Below, one piece after another: positions 16,866 to 25,528 of a stretch of DNA of 64,000 nt (the stretch's first letter is position 1; every line of letters starts with the position of its first letter). The DNA is from Marinomonas maritima (GTDB taxonomy: Bacteria > Pseudomonadota > Gammaproteobacteria > Pseudomonadales > Marinomonadaceae): positions 124,001 to 188,000 of the forward strand of contig NZ_JAMZEG020000001.1 of the NCBI RefSeq assembly GCF_024435075.2, read 5' to 3'. The notes under the pieces were generated by a model that was given only the letters and a program-made list of their open reading frames with translations, was not told where the DNA came from and did not search any database. A program made the translations under genes and the position numbers.

Positions 16866-17438
16866 ATGACTATGAATGCATTTTTCGATTCGTTTAAAAA
16901 TCACTTTTTAATTTCAATGCCACACCTAGACGACCCACACTTTGAACACACTGTTATTTATCTTTGCGAACACACTACAGCGGGCGCGATGGGGATTATT
17001 ATCAATCGCCCCTCAAATGTTGATTTTACTGAATTAGCGGATCACCTTGGCATTAAAATTGGTAGCCCGCGTTTAACGTCTGAACCCATTTATACGGGCG
17101 GACCAGTAGAAGCTGAACGGGGTTTTATTTTGCACACAGCAGACAAAGTTTGGAGCAATACGTTACGAGTCACCGATGACGTGTCTTTGTCTGCCTCTTT
17201 GGAAGCGCTTGAAGAAATCGCCGAAGGTAAGGGACCAAATGCCTTTCGCATTACATTAGGGTGCGCAGGCTGGGACGCAGGACAGCTTGAGTCTGAAATT
17301 GCGAATAATGATTGGCTAGTATGTGAAGCGGATTTAGACGTATTATTCCATACACCAAGTGATATGCAATTTACCGCCGCTACGCGAGTATTGGGGATTG
17401 ATATGGCAAGACTTTCACCGGATATAGGACATGGTTAA
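16866..17438 (+). CDS. yqgE: YqgE/AlgH family protein
   Basis: 190 residues, the usual length. Family features are NHFLISMPHLDDPHFEHTVIYLCEH, GAMGIIINRPS, IYTGGPVEAERGFILH, and RITLGCAGWDAGQLESEIANNDWL. The biochemical role is not settled; AlgH was linked to alginate regulation in Pseudomonas. Its stop overlaps the ruvX start by 1 bp (TAATG), the conserved yqgE-yqgF pairing of gammaproteobacteria. Confidence 0.95.
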   Translation: MTMNAFFDSFKNHFLISMPHLDDPHFEHTVIYLCEHTTAGAMGIIINRPSNVDFTELADHLGIKIGSPRLTSEPIYTGGPVEAERGFILHTADKVWSNTLRVTDDVSLSASLEALEEIAEGKGPNAFRITLGCAGWDAGQLESEIANNDWLVCEADLDVLFHTPSDMQFTAATRVLGIDMARLSPDIGHG

Positions 17439-17911
17439 TGACAGCGTCAATCTCGACAGAAACATCTTTAAACGATAACCATAAACCCAATACTGTTCGT
17501 TCAGTATTGGGTTTTGATTTTGGCACGACTCGAATGGGTGTTGCTATTGGTCAGAGTATTACAGGAACGGCTCAACCGCTTGACCCGATAAAAGCCAAAG
17601 ATGGTATTCCTAATTGGGATGAGATCACCAAGGTGGTAGAAGAGTGGAAGCCAGATGCTTTCGTAGTGGGCTTGCCATTAGACATGGACGGGTCAGAAAA
17701 TGAGATGTGCCAACGAGCACGCAAGTTTGCCAAGCGATTGAATGGACGTTTCAACCTTCCTTACCATATGATGGACGAACGATTGTCTTCCTATGAGGCC
17801 AAAGGGCAGGTAATTGCTCAGAAAGGAAACCGAAATTTTAAAGAGAATTCGGTGGATGGTTTGGCGGCTCAGATGATTGTAGAAACTTGGTTTGCCGAGA
17901 CGACTAAGTGA
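17438..17911 (+). CDS. ruvX: Holliday junction resolvase-like protein RuvX/YqgF
   Basis: 157 residues. RNase H-like fold with VLGFDFGTTRMGVAIGQ (first catalytic Asp), PDAFVVGLPLDMDGSENEMCQRARKFAKRL and MMDERLSSYEA, then VDGLAAQMIVETWF. YqgF acts in pre-16S rRNA 5' end processing and possibly on DNA junctions. The N-terminus has an extra about 20 residues before the family start. Translationally coupled to yqgE. Confidence 0.95.
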   Translation: MTASISTETSLNDNHKPNTVRSVLGFDFGTTRMGVAIGQSITGTAQPLDPIKAKDGIPNWDEITKVVEEWKPDAFVVGLPLDMDGSENEMCQRARKFAKRLNGRFNLPYHMMDERLSSYEAKGQVIAQKGNRNFKENSVDGLAAQMIVETWFAETTK

Positions 17912-17965
17912 GTAGCTGGTTGAATGGTGGTTTATTGTGAATTTAAGAACAAGGTTTGAAAAAAA

Positions 17966-18463
17966 ATGAAGTTAGATTTAGAGCATTCTCTAGCGTCAAT
18001 GAAAACGCAGCTGACGGCATATTGTGAAAAGAAAAACATTGAGAATGCCATTGTTGTTGGGATTCATACTGGTGGTGTTTGGGTGGCAGAACGTTTGATA
18101 TCAGCGGTGCCAACCACTGAGCCTTTAGCGACGTTGGACATTACTTTTTATCGTGATGATTTTACGAAAGCGGGATTGAACCCGAAGGTGAATCAAACGT
18201 CATTGCCAGCGATTGAAGATCGTCACGTCATCTTGGTTGATGATGTGCTTATGTCTGGTCGTACGATTCGTGCCGCGATGAACGAAATTTTTGATTTCGG
18301 TCGACCTGCTAGTATTACGTTAGCCATTCTTTACGATTTGGGGCAGCATGAGCTTCCTATTGCAGCAGATATTGTTGGCGAGCATTTAACACTCAATCCT
18401 GATCAAAGGGTTAAGCTAACTGGGCCAAAAACACTGGGTGTTTCTATCATTGATACCCATTAA
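17966..18463 (+). CDS. pyrR: PyrR: pyr regulator / uracil phosphoribosyltransferase
   Basis: 165 residues. Phosphoribosyltransferase fold with the PRPP loop VILVDDVLMSGRTIRAAMNEI (about residues 89-109) and the N-terminal IVVGIHTGGVWVAERL. In Gram-positive bacteria PyrR binds pyr mRNA; in Pseudomonas it sits upstream of pyrB as here. The gene is 54 bp after ruvX and 235 bp before pyrB, leaving room for a pyrB leader with hairpins. Confidence 0.93.
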   Translation: MKLDLEHSLASMKTQLTAYCEKKNIENAIVVGIHTGGVWVAERLISAVPTTEPLATLDITFYRDDFTKAGLNPKVNQTSLPAIEDRHVILVDDVLMSGRTIRAAMNEIFDFGRPASITLAILYDLGQHELPIAADIVGEHLTLNPDQRVKLTGPKTLGVSIIDTH

Positions 18464-18594
18464 TAGTCAGAACAAAGCTTTATTTTTTGTCGAACACGTA
18501 CGACAATTAACGTATGGATAAGATTGACGATACAGCGGTTAGAAGAATGATATCTCACCAAAAAAATACGGCGAGACAACCGTTTAATGTCATT

Positions 18595-18628
18595 AATGCC
18601 CGGCTGCAGTTTGTCTGTACCGGGCATT
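18595..18628 (+). promoter_or_regulatory. Attenuator-like hairpin in the pyrB leader
   Basis: AATGCCCGG (18595-18603) pairs perfectly with CCGGGCATT (18620-18628), followed by a short T tract, about 70 bp before the pyrB start. A second small hairpin (AAGACG/CGTCTT, 18661-18676) ends 8 nt before the GAGGAA ribosome site. Placement between pyrR and pyrB suggests pyrimidine-responsive attenuation or simply the pyrR terminator. Confidence 0.5.
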
Positions 18629-18698
18629 TTCCTATCCAGACTTCCTATTTTAAATAGAGTAAGACGATACCGTCTTTGCAGTTTGAGGAAAGCAAACC

Positions 18699-19703
18699 AT
18701 GATGCGATCCGAGCCTCGGGCATTACAGTTAAATGAACACGGGCAGCTTAAGCACTTTTTAACGCTGGATGGATTGGATAAAACCATTTTGACTGAGATT
18801 CTTGATCGAGCAGAATCCTTCCTTTCGATGGGCGAGCAGTCCGTTAAAAAAGTGCCTCTTTTACGCGGTAAAACCGTCGTAAACCTATTTTTTGAAAATT
18901 CCACTCGTACACGTACCACTTTTGAATTAGCTGGTAAGCGATTATCGGCGGATGTGATTAACCTCAATATTGAAACTTCTGCGACGTCTAAAGGCGAATC
19001 CTTACTGGATACCCTGAAAAATTTAGAAGCCATGCAGAGCGACATGTTTATCGTGCGCCATTCGGACAGCGGGGCGGCGCATTTTATTGCTGAACACTGT
19101 ACGCCGAATGTTGCCATCATTAATGCAGGTGATGGGCGACATGCTCACCCAACACAAGCGATGTTAGATATGTTGACGATTCGTCGCCACAAAGGCAGCT
19201 TTGATGGGCTCAAAATTGCGATTGTCGGTGATATTTTGCATTCACGTGTGGCTCGCTCTCAGTTACAAGCGCTGACGACGTTAGGCGTTAGCGATATACG
19301 TCTGGTTGGACCGAAAACATTAGTGCCTAGCTTTTTTGCTGAAATGGGCGCCACGATTTGCCATGACCTAGAAGCCGGTTTAAAAGACGTCGACGTGGTA
19401 GTGATGTTACGTTTGCAAAAAGAGCGCATGAAAGGCGCTTTGTTGCCGAGTGAAAGCGAATTCTATCGATTGTATGGTTTGACGGAAGAAACGTTAGCTT
19501 GGGCGAGTCCCGATGCCATCGTCATGCACCCAGGTCCGATTAACCGCGGAGTAGAAATTTCTTCGGAAGTCGCGGACGGTAAGCATTCTGTAATTTTGGA
19601 TCAAGTAACCAATGGCATCGCAGTGAGAATGGCAGTGATGTCTATGGCGATGAGTGGTCAGTTACAAAGTGATGATTCGTCAGTAACGAGGGATGAAAAA
19701 TAG
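18699..19703 (+). CDS. pyrB: Aspartate carbamoyltransferase catalytic chain
   Basis: 334 residues. It condenses carbamoyl phosphate with aspartate in UMP synthesis. Family signature FFENSTRTRTTFELAGKRL (carbamoyl phosphate loop, about residues 66-84), HPTQAMLDMLTI, and the C-terminal HPGPINRGVEIS. The length fits the Pseudomonas type that assembles with a PyrC' chain into a dodecamer. A strong GAGGAA lies 8 nt before the ATG. The 3' end overlaps or touches the start of the next gene. Confidence 0.97.
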   Translation: MMRSEPRALQLNEHGQLKHFLTLDGLDKTILTEILDRAESFLSMGEQSVKKVPLLRGKTVVNLFFENSTRTRTTFELAGKRLSADVINLNIETSATSKGESLLDTLKNLEAMQSDMFIVRHSDSGAAHFIAEHCTPNVAIINAGDGRHAHPTQAMLDMLTIRRHKGSFDGLKIAIVGDILHSRVARSQLQALTTLGVSDIRLVGPKTLVPSFFAEMGATICHDLEAGLKDVDVVVMLRLQKERMKGALLPSESEFYRLYGLTEETLAWASPDAIVMHPGPINRGVEISSEVADGKHSVILDQVTNGIAVRMAVMSMAMSGQLQSDDSSVTRDEK

Positions 19704-19704
19704 C

Positions 19705-20982
19705 ATGAAATTACGTATTCAAAATGGTCGTATTATCGACCCGAGTCAAGATATTGATGCGGTCACGGATTTGTTCATCGACAATCAAAAAATCGTAGCG
19801 ATTGGCGATGCTCCAGCAGGTTTTGAAAATGCTGAGGTCGTTGATGCGACAGGTCAATGGGTGTTGCCGGGTTTAGTGGATCTTGCTGTGGCGTTACGTG
19901 AGCCTGGATTGACTCAAAAAGGCAGTGTCGCAACGGAAGGACGTGCAGCGGTTTCCGGTGGTGTGACGACGTTAGTTTGTCCTCCAGATACGCGCCCTAT
20001 TGTGGATACACCAGCGGTTGCCGCGTTAATTCAAGACAAAGCGGACGAGGCGGGAATGGCTAATGTGTTTCCTATTGGCGCGTTAACGCAAGGGTTGGAA
20101 GGCGCACAGCTGAGTAATATGGTGGCATTGACGGACGCGGGTTGCATCGCAGTGTCCAATCATCGTCATCCAATGGCGAGTACTAAAGTACTTTCTCGTG
20201 CGCTTGAGTACGCCGCGACACATGATTTATTGGTGGTGTTTCATCCTGATGAATCGAGCCTTTCTGAAGGGGGCTGTGCTCACGAAGGCCTGATGTCGAC
20301 CATGCATGGCTTAGCGGGTATTCCTGAAGAAGCGGAAACCATTGCGTTGATGCGTGATTTATTACTGGTCGAAAAAACAGGGGTGCGCGCGCATTTTGCT
20401 CGTTTGTCTTGTGCCAAGTCGGTTGAAATGATCGCGGATGCAAAGGCGTCTGGATTGGATGTGACGGCGGATGTTGCTGTACATAACCTACTGTTGAATG
20501 ATCAGGTGTTGAGCCGGTTCGATGGTCACTACCATGTGTTACCACCGTTGCGAGGCGATGAAGACCGTTTGACTCTAATCGAGGGAATAAAAGCGGGTGT
20601 CATTAGCGCTATTTGTTCCGATCATCAGCCCCATGAAAAAATGGCGAAAATCGCCCCGTTTGCAGCCACTGAACCTGGTATGGCGAACGTCGAGATTTTA
20701 TTGCCTTTGGCTATGTTGTTAATGGATGAAGGAGACTTGTCGTTCTCCACCGTGCTCTCTTGCTTAACATCGGGTCCTGCTGCTTGTTTTGGTCTAGAGG
20801 CAGGTTCTTTGTCTGTAGGAAGTTTTGCCGACTTTATTTTGTTTGATAGTACGGCTCGTTGGGTATGGTCGTATGATACCCGGAAGACAAAAGGCCATAA
20901 TTCCCCGTACTTTGGTGATGAATTTGTGGGACGTGTGATTGCGACGTATATTTCTGGTCAACGTGTTTATCAGATTGTTTGA
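19705..20982 (+). CDS. pyrC': Dihydroorotase-like subunit PyrC' (non-catalytic)
   Basis: 425 residues from the ATG at 19705 (MKLRIQNGRIID); an ATG four codons upstream at 19693 overlaps pyrB but sits only 1 nt from GAGGG. The dihydroorotase fold is clear (WVLPGLVDL, ICSDHQPHEK, PFAATEPGMANVEILLPL), but the zinc motif D-x-H-x-H-x-R reads DLAVALR here, so both His ligands (positions 61 and 63) are Ala. In Pseudomonas such an inactive PyrC' is needed to assemble PyrB. A true dihydroorotase must be encoded elsewhere. Confidence 0.93.
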   Translation: MKLRIQNGRIIDPSQDIDAVTDLFIDNQKIVAIGDAPAGFENAEVVDATGQWVLPGLVDLAVALREPGLTQKGSVATEGRAAVSGGVTTLVCPPDTRPIVDTPAVAALIQDKADEAGMANVFPIGALTQGLEGAQLSNMVALTDAGCIAVSNHRHPMASTKVLSRALEYAATHDLLVVFHPDESSLSEGGCAHEGLMSTMHGLAGIPEEAETIALMRDLLLVEKTGVRAHFARLSCAKSVEMIADAKASGLDVTADVAVHNLLLNDQVLSRFDGHYHVLPPLRGDEDRLTLIEGIKAGVISAICSDHQPHEKMAKIAPFAATEPGMANVEILLPLAMLLMDEGDLSFSTVLSCLTSGPAACFGLEAGSLSVGSFADFILFDSTARWVWSYDTRKTKGHNSPYFGDEFVGRVIATYISGQRVYQIV

Positions 20983-21101
20983 GTCAAATAAGTAAGGCCA
21001 GATTATTTTCTTTCTCTCATTTGGCTTTACTATATCCTTTACTTTTTATCTTAGGTCGTTAATCTAGTTTCAATTATGGACTATTGTGGTTTTAGTATTT
21101 T

Positions 21102-22208
21102 ATGCCTATAAACGCATCAAACGAATTGCTTAAGGAACAGCAGGTCTTGCGATCTCGTATTGCCTATCTTGAAAGAGAACGAGATTTTATCAAAGATCTA
21201 TACAGTGACATGCCCCAAATGCTACGCATGATTTCAAAGGGGGCTTTATTAAGCTCCTTGTTGAATAGCTTTAAAAATAGGCTACAGGCTCAGTTACCCA
21301 ATGCGTATTGTCTTTTTATCGTGTGTGACAAAGAGTGTTCGCAATGGCATTTACAATATGTAGATTCTATTAATGAAAGCTTACTTAGTCCAAATGGCCG
21401 ATTGGTTACTGTTCCTCAAGCGTTGATTACGTTTGCAGCCACCCCTTCTTGCCCTAAACGTCATGACATGAATATTCCGAATTTGTTAGAGTGGAAACAC
21501 TGGCAGGTTTTTTTTGAACGTCATGGTTTTTCAGATGTATCCATGGTTAGCGTTTCCGATGGTCAGGGCTCTATCTATTTAATGTTAGCATTTCAACGTG
21601 AAGACACCCTGTTAGAAGGAGAGCTAATGGGACTGGCTTTAGACAGTTACGCCTCTTGGTTGGACTCTGTATTTGAGCGAGAAAAAGCTGATTATCTGTT
21701 GTTGGAAGGCAGTCATCGAGACCCATCGACAGGCTTATTACGACGTTTTAGTTTTGATAATAGTTTTAATATTGTATTAAAAGATTCTCGTCGTCATTTT
21801 CAACGAGCTGCATTATTTTCGCTGCGATTGCTTTCGACGTCGACAATAGATGAGGGCGAGTTGAAAGTGTGGGCTGGTATTATGCAAGATACGGTGCGAG
21901 ATAATGATCTCCTTGCGCATTATGATGAGCGTGAATTGGTCATGGGGATCCGGATTCAGCATTTAGAGGATGCTGAGATTGTGGCCACTAAGCTATTGAA
22001 AACATTGAGTGACTCTAGCCTTTCTAGCAATCGGCTGATACGTGCAGGTGTGTCTATCGGTATTGCTTTTTATCCCGAGCATTCATCATTAGAGTCGCTT
22101 CATCAGGCTGCTTCATTCGCTGCAAACTCACTACACAACTTACCTGGATATCGCCTAGAATTTCATGGTGCTTATTATGAATCTAGCTCTGACTTTTATT
22201 CGTTATAA
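21102..22208 (+). CDS. Degenerate GGDEF-domain protein
   Basis: 368 residues. The N-terminal 35 residues look coiled-coil (LKEQQVLRSRIAYLERERDFI). Residues 50-200 resemble a GAF-type sensor. The C-terminal 170 residues follow a diguanylate cyclase pattern: RDPSTGLLRRFSFDNSF, VRDNDLLAHYDERELVMGI, and AGVSIGIAFYPEH. The active-site GG(D/E)EF is replaced by YDEREL (about residues 274-279), so no cyclase activity is expected. A role as c-di-GMP or protein-binding scaffold is possible. Stand-alone gene. Confidence 0.75.
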   Translation: MPINASNELLKEQQVLRSRIAYLERERDFIKDLYSDMPQMLRMISKGALLSSLLNSFKNRLQAQLPNAYCLFIVCDKECSQWHLQYVDSINESLLSPNGRLVTVPQALITFAATPSCPKRHDMNIPNLLEWKHWQVFFERHGFSDVSMVSVSDGQGSIYLMLAFQREDTLLEGELMGLALDSYASWLDSVFEREKADYLLLEGSHRDPSTGLLRRFSFDNSFNIVLKDSRRHFQRAALFSLRLLSTSTIDEGELKVWAGIMQDTVRDNDLLAHYDERELVMGIRIQHLEDAEIVATKLLKTLSDSSLSSNRLIRAGVSIGIAFYPEHSSLESLHQAASFAANSLHNLPGYRLEFHGAYYESSSDFYSL

Positions 22209-22331
22209 GCTTTTTTCTGTTTTTTAAAATAGTGCTATGATGCGCACCCTATCGTTTCTTCCCTATTTTTTTTATATAAAGTGGAAACGGAGCATCTCGT
22301 TACATCTTGATGAAAAGGAGTGTGGTGAGCA

Positions 22332-23060
22332 ATGGTGATTGAAATCGAAAGCAATGAAGCGGAAGACGTGAAGGCGAATTTAACCTTAGTTTCCCAACAG
22401 ATTGATCAACTGGTTCAGCAGTACAAACGAAAAGCGGGTTGTGTGCGATTGTTGGCGGTCAGTAAGACAAAGCCTCTATCCGCATTAGAAGCTGCGTATC
22501 ATGCTGGTCAAAGAGCATTCGGTGAGAATTACGTGCAAGAAGCGGTGGATAAGTGTCATGCGTTAGCACATTTAGCGGACATCGAATGGCACTTCATTGG
22601 CCCCATCCAATCTAATAAATCCCGTCTTATTGCCGAAACGATGCATTGGGTGCATTCCATTGATCGAGAAAAAATTGCTCGCCGCCTTAGCGATCAGCGT
22701 TCAGTAGATATGCCTCTACTCAATGTCTGTATTCAAGTTAACATTAGCGGTGAAGACAGTAAATCTGGGGTAACCTTGTCAGATTTAGATGTAATGGTCG
22801 ACCTCATTAGAACGCTACCAAACTTGTGTCTCAGAGGGTTAATGGCGATTCCCGCGCCACAAGAAAGCCATGCCGCGCAATGCGCTGTGTATGAACCTCT
22901 TGTAAACGCCTTTCTTGAATTATCCAAATCCGACAGCATGATAGATACCTTATCTATTGGTATGTCTGGAGATTTACCGGCGGCCATTCAATCTGGTAGC
23001 ACCATGGTTCGTGTGGGTACGGCAATCTTTGGATCGCGTGATTATTCGGCTAAGGTGTGA
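22332..23060 (+). CDS. yggS: YggS-family PLP homeostasis protein
   Basis: 242 residues. The fold type III alanine-racemase-like barrel is seen in LLAVSKTKPLSALEAAYHAGQRAFGENYVQEAVDK (PLP-binding Lys in SKTK), EWHFIGPIQSNKSR, NISGEDSKSG, and LSIGMSGDLPAAIQSGSTMVRVGTAIFG. It binds pyridoxal phosphate and keeps free PLP balanced; no catalytic activity is known. The ATG follows AAGGAG by 11 nt. It heads the conserved yggS-proC-yggT cluster. Confidence 0.95.
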   Translation: MVIEIESNEAEDVKANLTLVSQQIDQLVQQYKRKAGCVRLLAVSKTKPLSALEAAYHAGQRAFGENYVQEAVDKCHALAHLADIEWHFIGPIQSNKSRLIAETMHWVHSIDREKIARRLSDQRSVDMPLLNVCIQVNISGEDSKSGVTLSDLDVMVDLIRTLPNLCLRGLMAIPAPQESHAAQCAVYEPLVNAFLELSKSDSMIDTLSIGMSGDLPAAIQSGSTMVRVGTAIFGSRDYSAKV

Positions 23061-23143
23061 ATGCCACCCAGTGCCATATCATTTATTGAATAAGCGGATG
23101 GGTATTTTTTGCCAGCTTAGAGAATTAAAAAATAGGATGTAAA

Positions 23144-23971
23144 ATGACACAAAGTATTGCCTTTATTGGTGTAGGAAATATGGCCAGAGCGATTTTTAGT
23201 GGCATGCTTGCTAGCGGTTACCCAGCTGATAAAATCATTGGTACATCGAGAACCCCAGAAAAACGTAATTATTATCATGAGCAATATGGTATTGCCATGT
23301 TGGCTGACAATGATATGGCTGTAAATCAGGCCGATGTGGTTGTTTTGTGTGTTAAACCCGCGCAAATGCAGGCGGTTATTGAAGATTTTTCGGCGCATGT
23401 GCGTGACGATCAACTGTTTATTTCGGTTGCAGCGGGTGTTGAATTAGACTCATTGGCTTATTGGTTAGGTAAGTCTGTGGCGATTGTCCGTAGTATGCCT
23501 AATACGCCTTCTCAATTGGGCGCAGGGATGACTGGTTTAATCGCCAATGAATACACTACTGAAGCGCAAAAAGCGCAAGTGAGTGAGCTTTTTTCTAGTA
23601 TTGGGCACTCTGTTTGGGTAGAAGATGAAGTGCACATGCATACCGTGACCAGCTTGTCAGGCAGTGCTCCCGCTTATTTTTTTCGATTCCTTGAAGCCAT
23701 GATCAAAAACGGCAAAGAGCAGGGACTTGATGAAAAGACAAGCCGAGCATTAGCCAGTCATGCCATGTTGGGGGCTGCTCGAATGGTAATAGAGCTGGAT
23801 GATCCAATTGCTCAGTTACGTAACAATATTACGTCGCCTAAGGGAACAACAGAACAAGCTTTGTTGTCTTTTGAAGCCTCTAATATTGATAAAATAGTCG
23901 CAGATGCAATGACAGCCTGCGTTAATCGATCAAAAGAAATGGCGAGCAATTTTTCCGCTAAAAAAGACTAA
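23144..23971 (+). CDS. proC: Pyrroline-5-carboxylate reductase
   Basis: 275 residues. It reduces 1-pyrroline-5-carboxylate to proline with NAD(P)H in the cytosol. Rossmann start IAFIGVGNMARAIFSGML, then VVVLCVKPAQMQAVIE, the segment IVRSMPNTPSQLGAGMTGL, and the C-terminal signature around SGSAPAYFFRFLEAM and NITSPKGTTEQAL. Second gene of yggS-proC-yggT. Confidence 0.97.
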   Translation: MTQSIAFIGVGNMARAIFSGMLASGYPADKIIGTSRTPEKRNYYHEQYGIAMLADNDMAVNQADVVVLCVKPAQMQAVIEDFSAHVRDDQLFISVAAGVELDSLAYWLGKSVAIVRSMPNTPSQLGAGMTGLIANEYTTEAQKAQVSELFSSIGHSVWVEDEVHMHTVTSLSGSAPAYFFRFLEAMIKNGKEQGLDEKTSRALASHAMLGAARMVIELDDPIAQLRNNITSPKGTTEQALLSFEASNIDKIVADAMTACVNRSKEMASNFSAKKD

Positions 23972-23988
23972 TTTAAGGAATATTGAAC

Positions 23989-24531
23989 ATGTATTCAGAT
24001 CCATTTGTTATGTTAGTGAAGGTTATTTTTAACCTTTTCTTATTTGTTGTTTTGCTGCGTTTAGTGCTTCAACTAACGCGAGCCGATTTTTATAATCCTA
24101 TTAGTCAAAGCATCGTCAAAGTGACCAGCCCTATTGTTCTTCCTTTGCGCAAAGTGATTCCATCGATAGGTCGTTTAGACACGGCTTCTCTAGTGCTCGC
24201 ATTTGCAGTCCAGCTCTTAACGGTTGTTTTTGTTGTACTGATTAAAGGTGCGGTTATTTCTCCCGCCAGCTATGCTATTTATACGTTTGCTGGCACCTTA
24301 TACCATTTGCTGGATTTGTATTTCTGGGCAATGCTGATTTCAGTGATTTTAAGCTGGGTTGCTCCTGGAGCAAATCACCCAGGCGCTATGTTAGTTGGAC
24401 AAGTTACCGCCCCTTTATATCGTGCTTGTCAGCGGGTCATTCCAACATTAGGTGGACTTGATTTATCGCCTATTTTCATCTTTCTTGCGATTTCTTTTTT
24501 GAAGCAAGTATTGGCTCCTTACAGTATTTAA
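23989..24531 (+). CDS. yggT: YggT-family membrane protein
   Basis: 180 residues from the ATG at 23989, preceded by AAGGAA; the TTG two codons earlier is too close to that site. It has two YggT repeats, each with TM segments around a motif (DFYNPISQSIVKVTSPIVLPLRKVIPSIG and HPGAMLVGQVTAPLYRACQRVIPTLGGLDLSPIF). Inner-membrane protein linked to osmotic or cell-envelope functions. Third gene of the conserved cluster, 17 bp after proC. Confidence 0.93.
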   Translation: MYSDPFVMLVKVIFNLFLFVVLLRLVLQLTRADFYNPISQSIVKVTSPIVLPLRKVIPSIGRLDTASLVLAFAVQLLTVVFVVLIKGAVISPASYAIYTFAGTLYHLLDLYFWAMLISVILSWVAPGANHPGAMLVGQVTAPLYRACQRVIPTLGGLDLSPIFIFLAISFLKQVLAPYSI

Positions 24532-24699
24532 TATCGTAAAATTGAGAGGATCAGGCGCGAGAAAAAGACTCACCTTGATCGGTGAATTGAGAACAAGGTC
24601 GTATTCCTATATGATGCGACCCCTAAACGGGAATGAGAGCGGAAAAAACTTGTCAGTTACCAGACTCGTTCTCCCTTATTAATTTTTTGGATGAAAGCT

Positions 24700-25185
24700 A
24701 TGAGTACGATTGCGGTTTATCCGGGCACATTTGACCCTATTACGAACGGCCATACGGATTTGGTTGAGCGCGCATCAAAACTATTTGAAAAAGTGATCGT
24801 GGCCGTGGCTGCGAGTCCTAAAAAGCGCCCAGCGTTGTCTCATGACTTGCGTATTTCATTGGCTAAAAAAGTATTGGGTCATTTGCCCAATGTGGAAGTA
24901 GTTGGTTTTGATAACTTATTGACCGAATTTACTCGTTCAGTCAGTGGCAAAGTCGTGATCCGCGGCTTGCGTGCGGTATCGGATTTTGAATATGAATTTC
25001 AATTAGCCAATATGAACCGTGCAATTGCGCCCGATGTGGAAAGTATTTTTTTGACGCCTTCAGAAAAATACTCTTATATTTCGTCGACATTGGTTCGCGA
25101 AATAGCCTCTTTGAACGGTGATTTTGGCCAATTTGTCAATCCAGAAGTTAAGCGTGTTCTACAAGAGCATTATCAAACGATTTAA
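24700..25185 (+). CDS. coaD: Phosphopantetheine adenylyltransferase
   Basis: 161 residues from the ATG at 24700, which has GGA 9 nt upstream; the frame opens three codons earlier at 24691. Nucleotidyltransferase signature YPGTFDPITNGHTDL (T/HxGH), RGLRAVSDFEYEFQLANMNR, and SSTLVREIASLNGDFGQFV. It carries out the penultimate step of coenzyme A synthesis. Confidence 0.97.
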   Translation: MSTIAVYPGTFDPITNGHTDLVERASKLFEKVIVAVAASPKKRPALSHDLRISLAKKVLGHLPNVEVVGFDNLLTEFTRSVSGKVVIRGLRAVSDFEYEFQLANMNRAIAPDVESIFLTPSEKYSYISSTLVREIASLNGDFGQFVNPEVKRVLQEHYQTI

Positions 25186-25255
25186 TGTCAAATTTTCAAG
25201 TTCCGCTGTTTGGCGATGTAACTAAAGACAATACAGCGGGTCTTAGGAGAGCAGA

Positions 25256-25507
25256 ATGTCTCTTATTATTACCGATGAATGCATTAATTGTGATGTGTGT
25301 GAGCCTGAGTGTCCGAATGAAGCGATTTCTCAAGGTGAAGAAATCTATGTAATAGACCCATCAAAATGCACCGAATGTATAGGGCACTTTGATGAACCGC
25401 AGTGTCAGCAGGTTTGTCCGGTTGATTGCATTCCGTTGGATCCTAATTTCAAAGAAACGGAAGAGCAGTTAATGGAGAAATACTTAACGTTGACGGGTCA
25501 ACTCTAA
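25256..25507 (+). CDS. yfhL: YfhL-family 4Fe-4S ferredoxin
   Basis: 83 residues. Two cluster motifs, CINCDVCEPECP (CxxCxxCxxxCP) and CTECIGHFDEPQCQQVCP with the family's longer insert. Typical companion of coaD in gammaproteobacteria. It carries electrons in the cytosol; the partner is not known. Preceded by TAGGAGAG. Confidence 0.92.
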   Translation: MSLIITDECINCDVCEPECPNEAISQGEEIYVIDPSKCTECIGHFDEPQCQQVCPVDCIPLDPNFKETEEQLMEKYLTLTGQL

Positions 25508-25528
25508 ACGAATAGGGCTGTTCTTACT

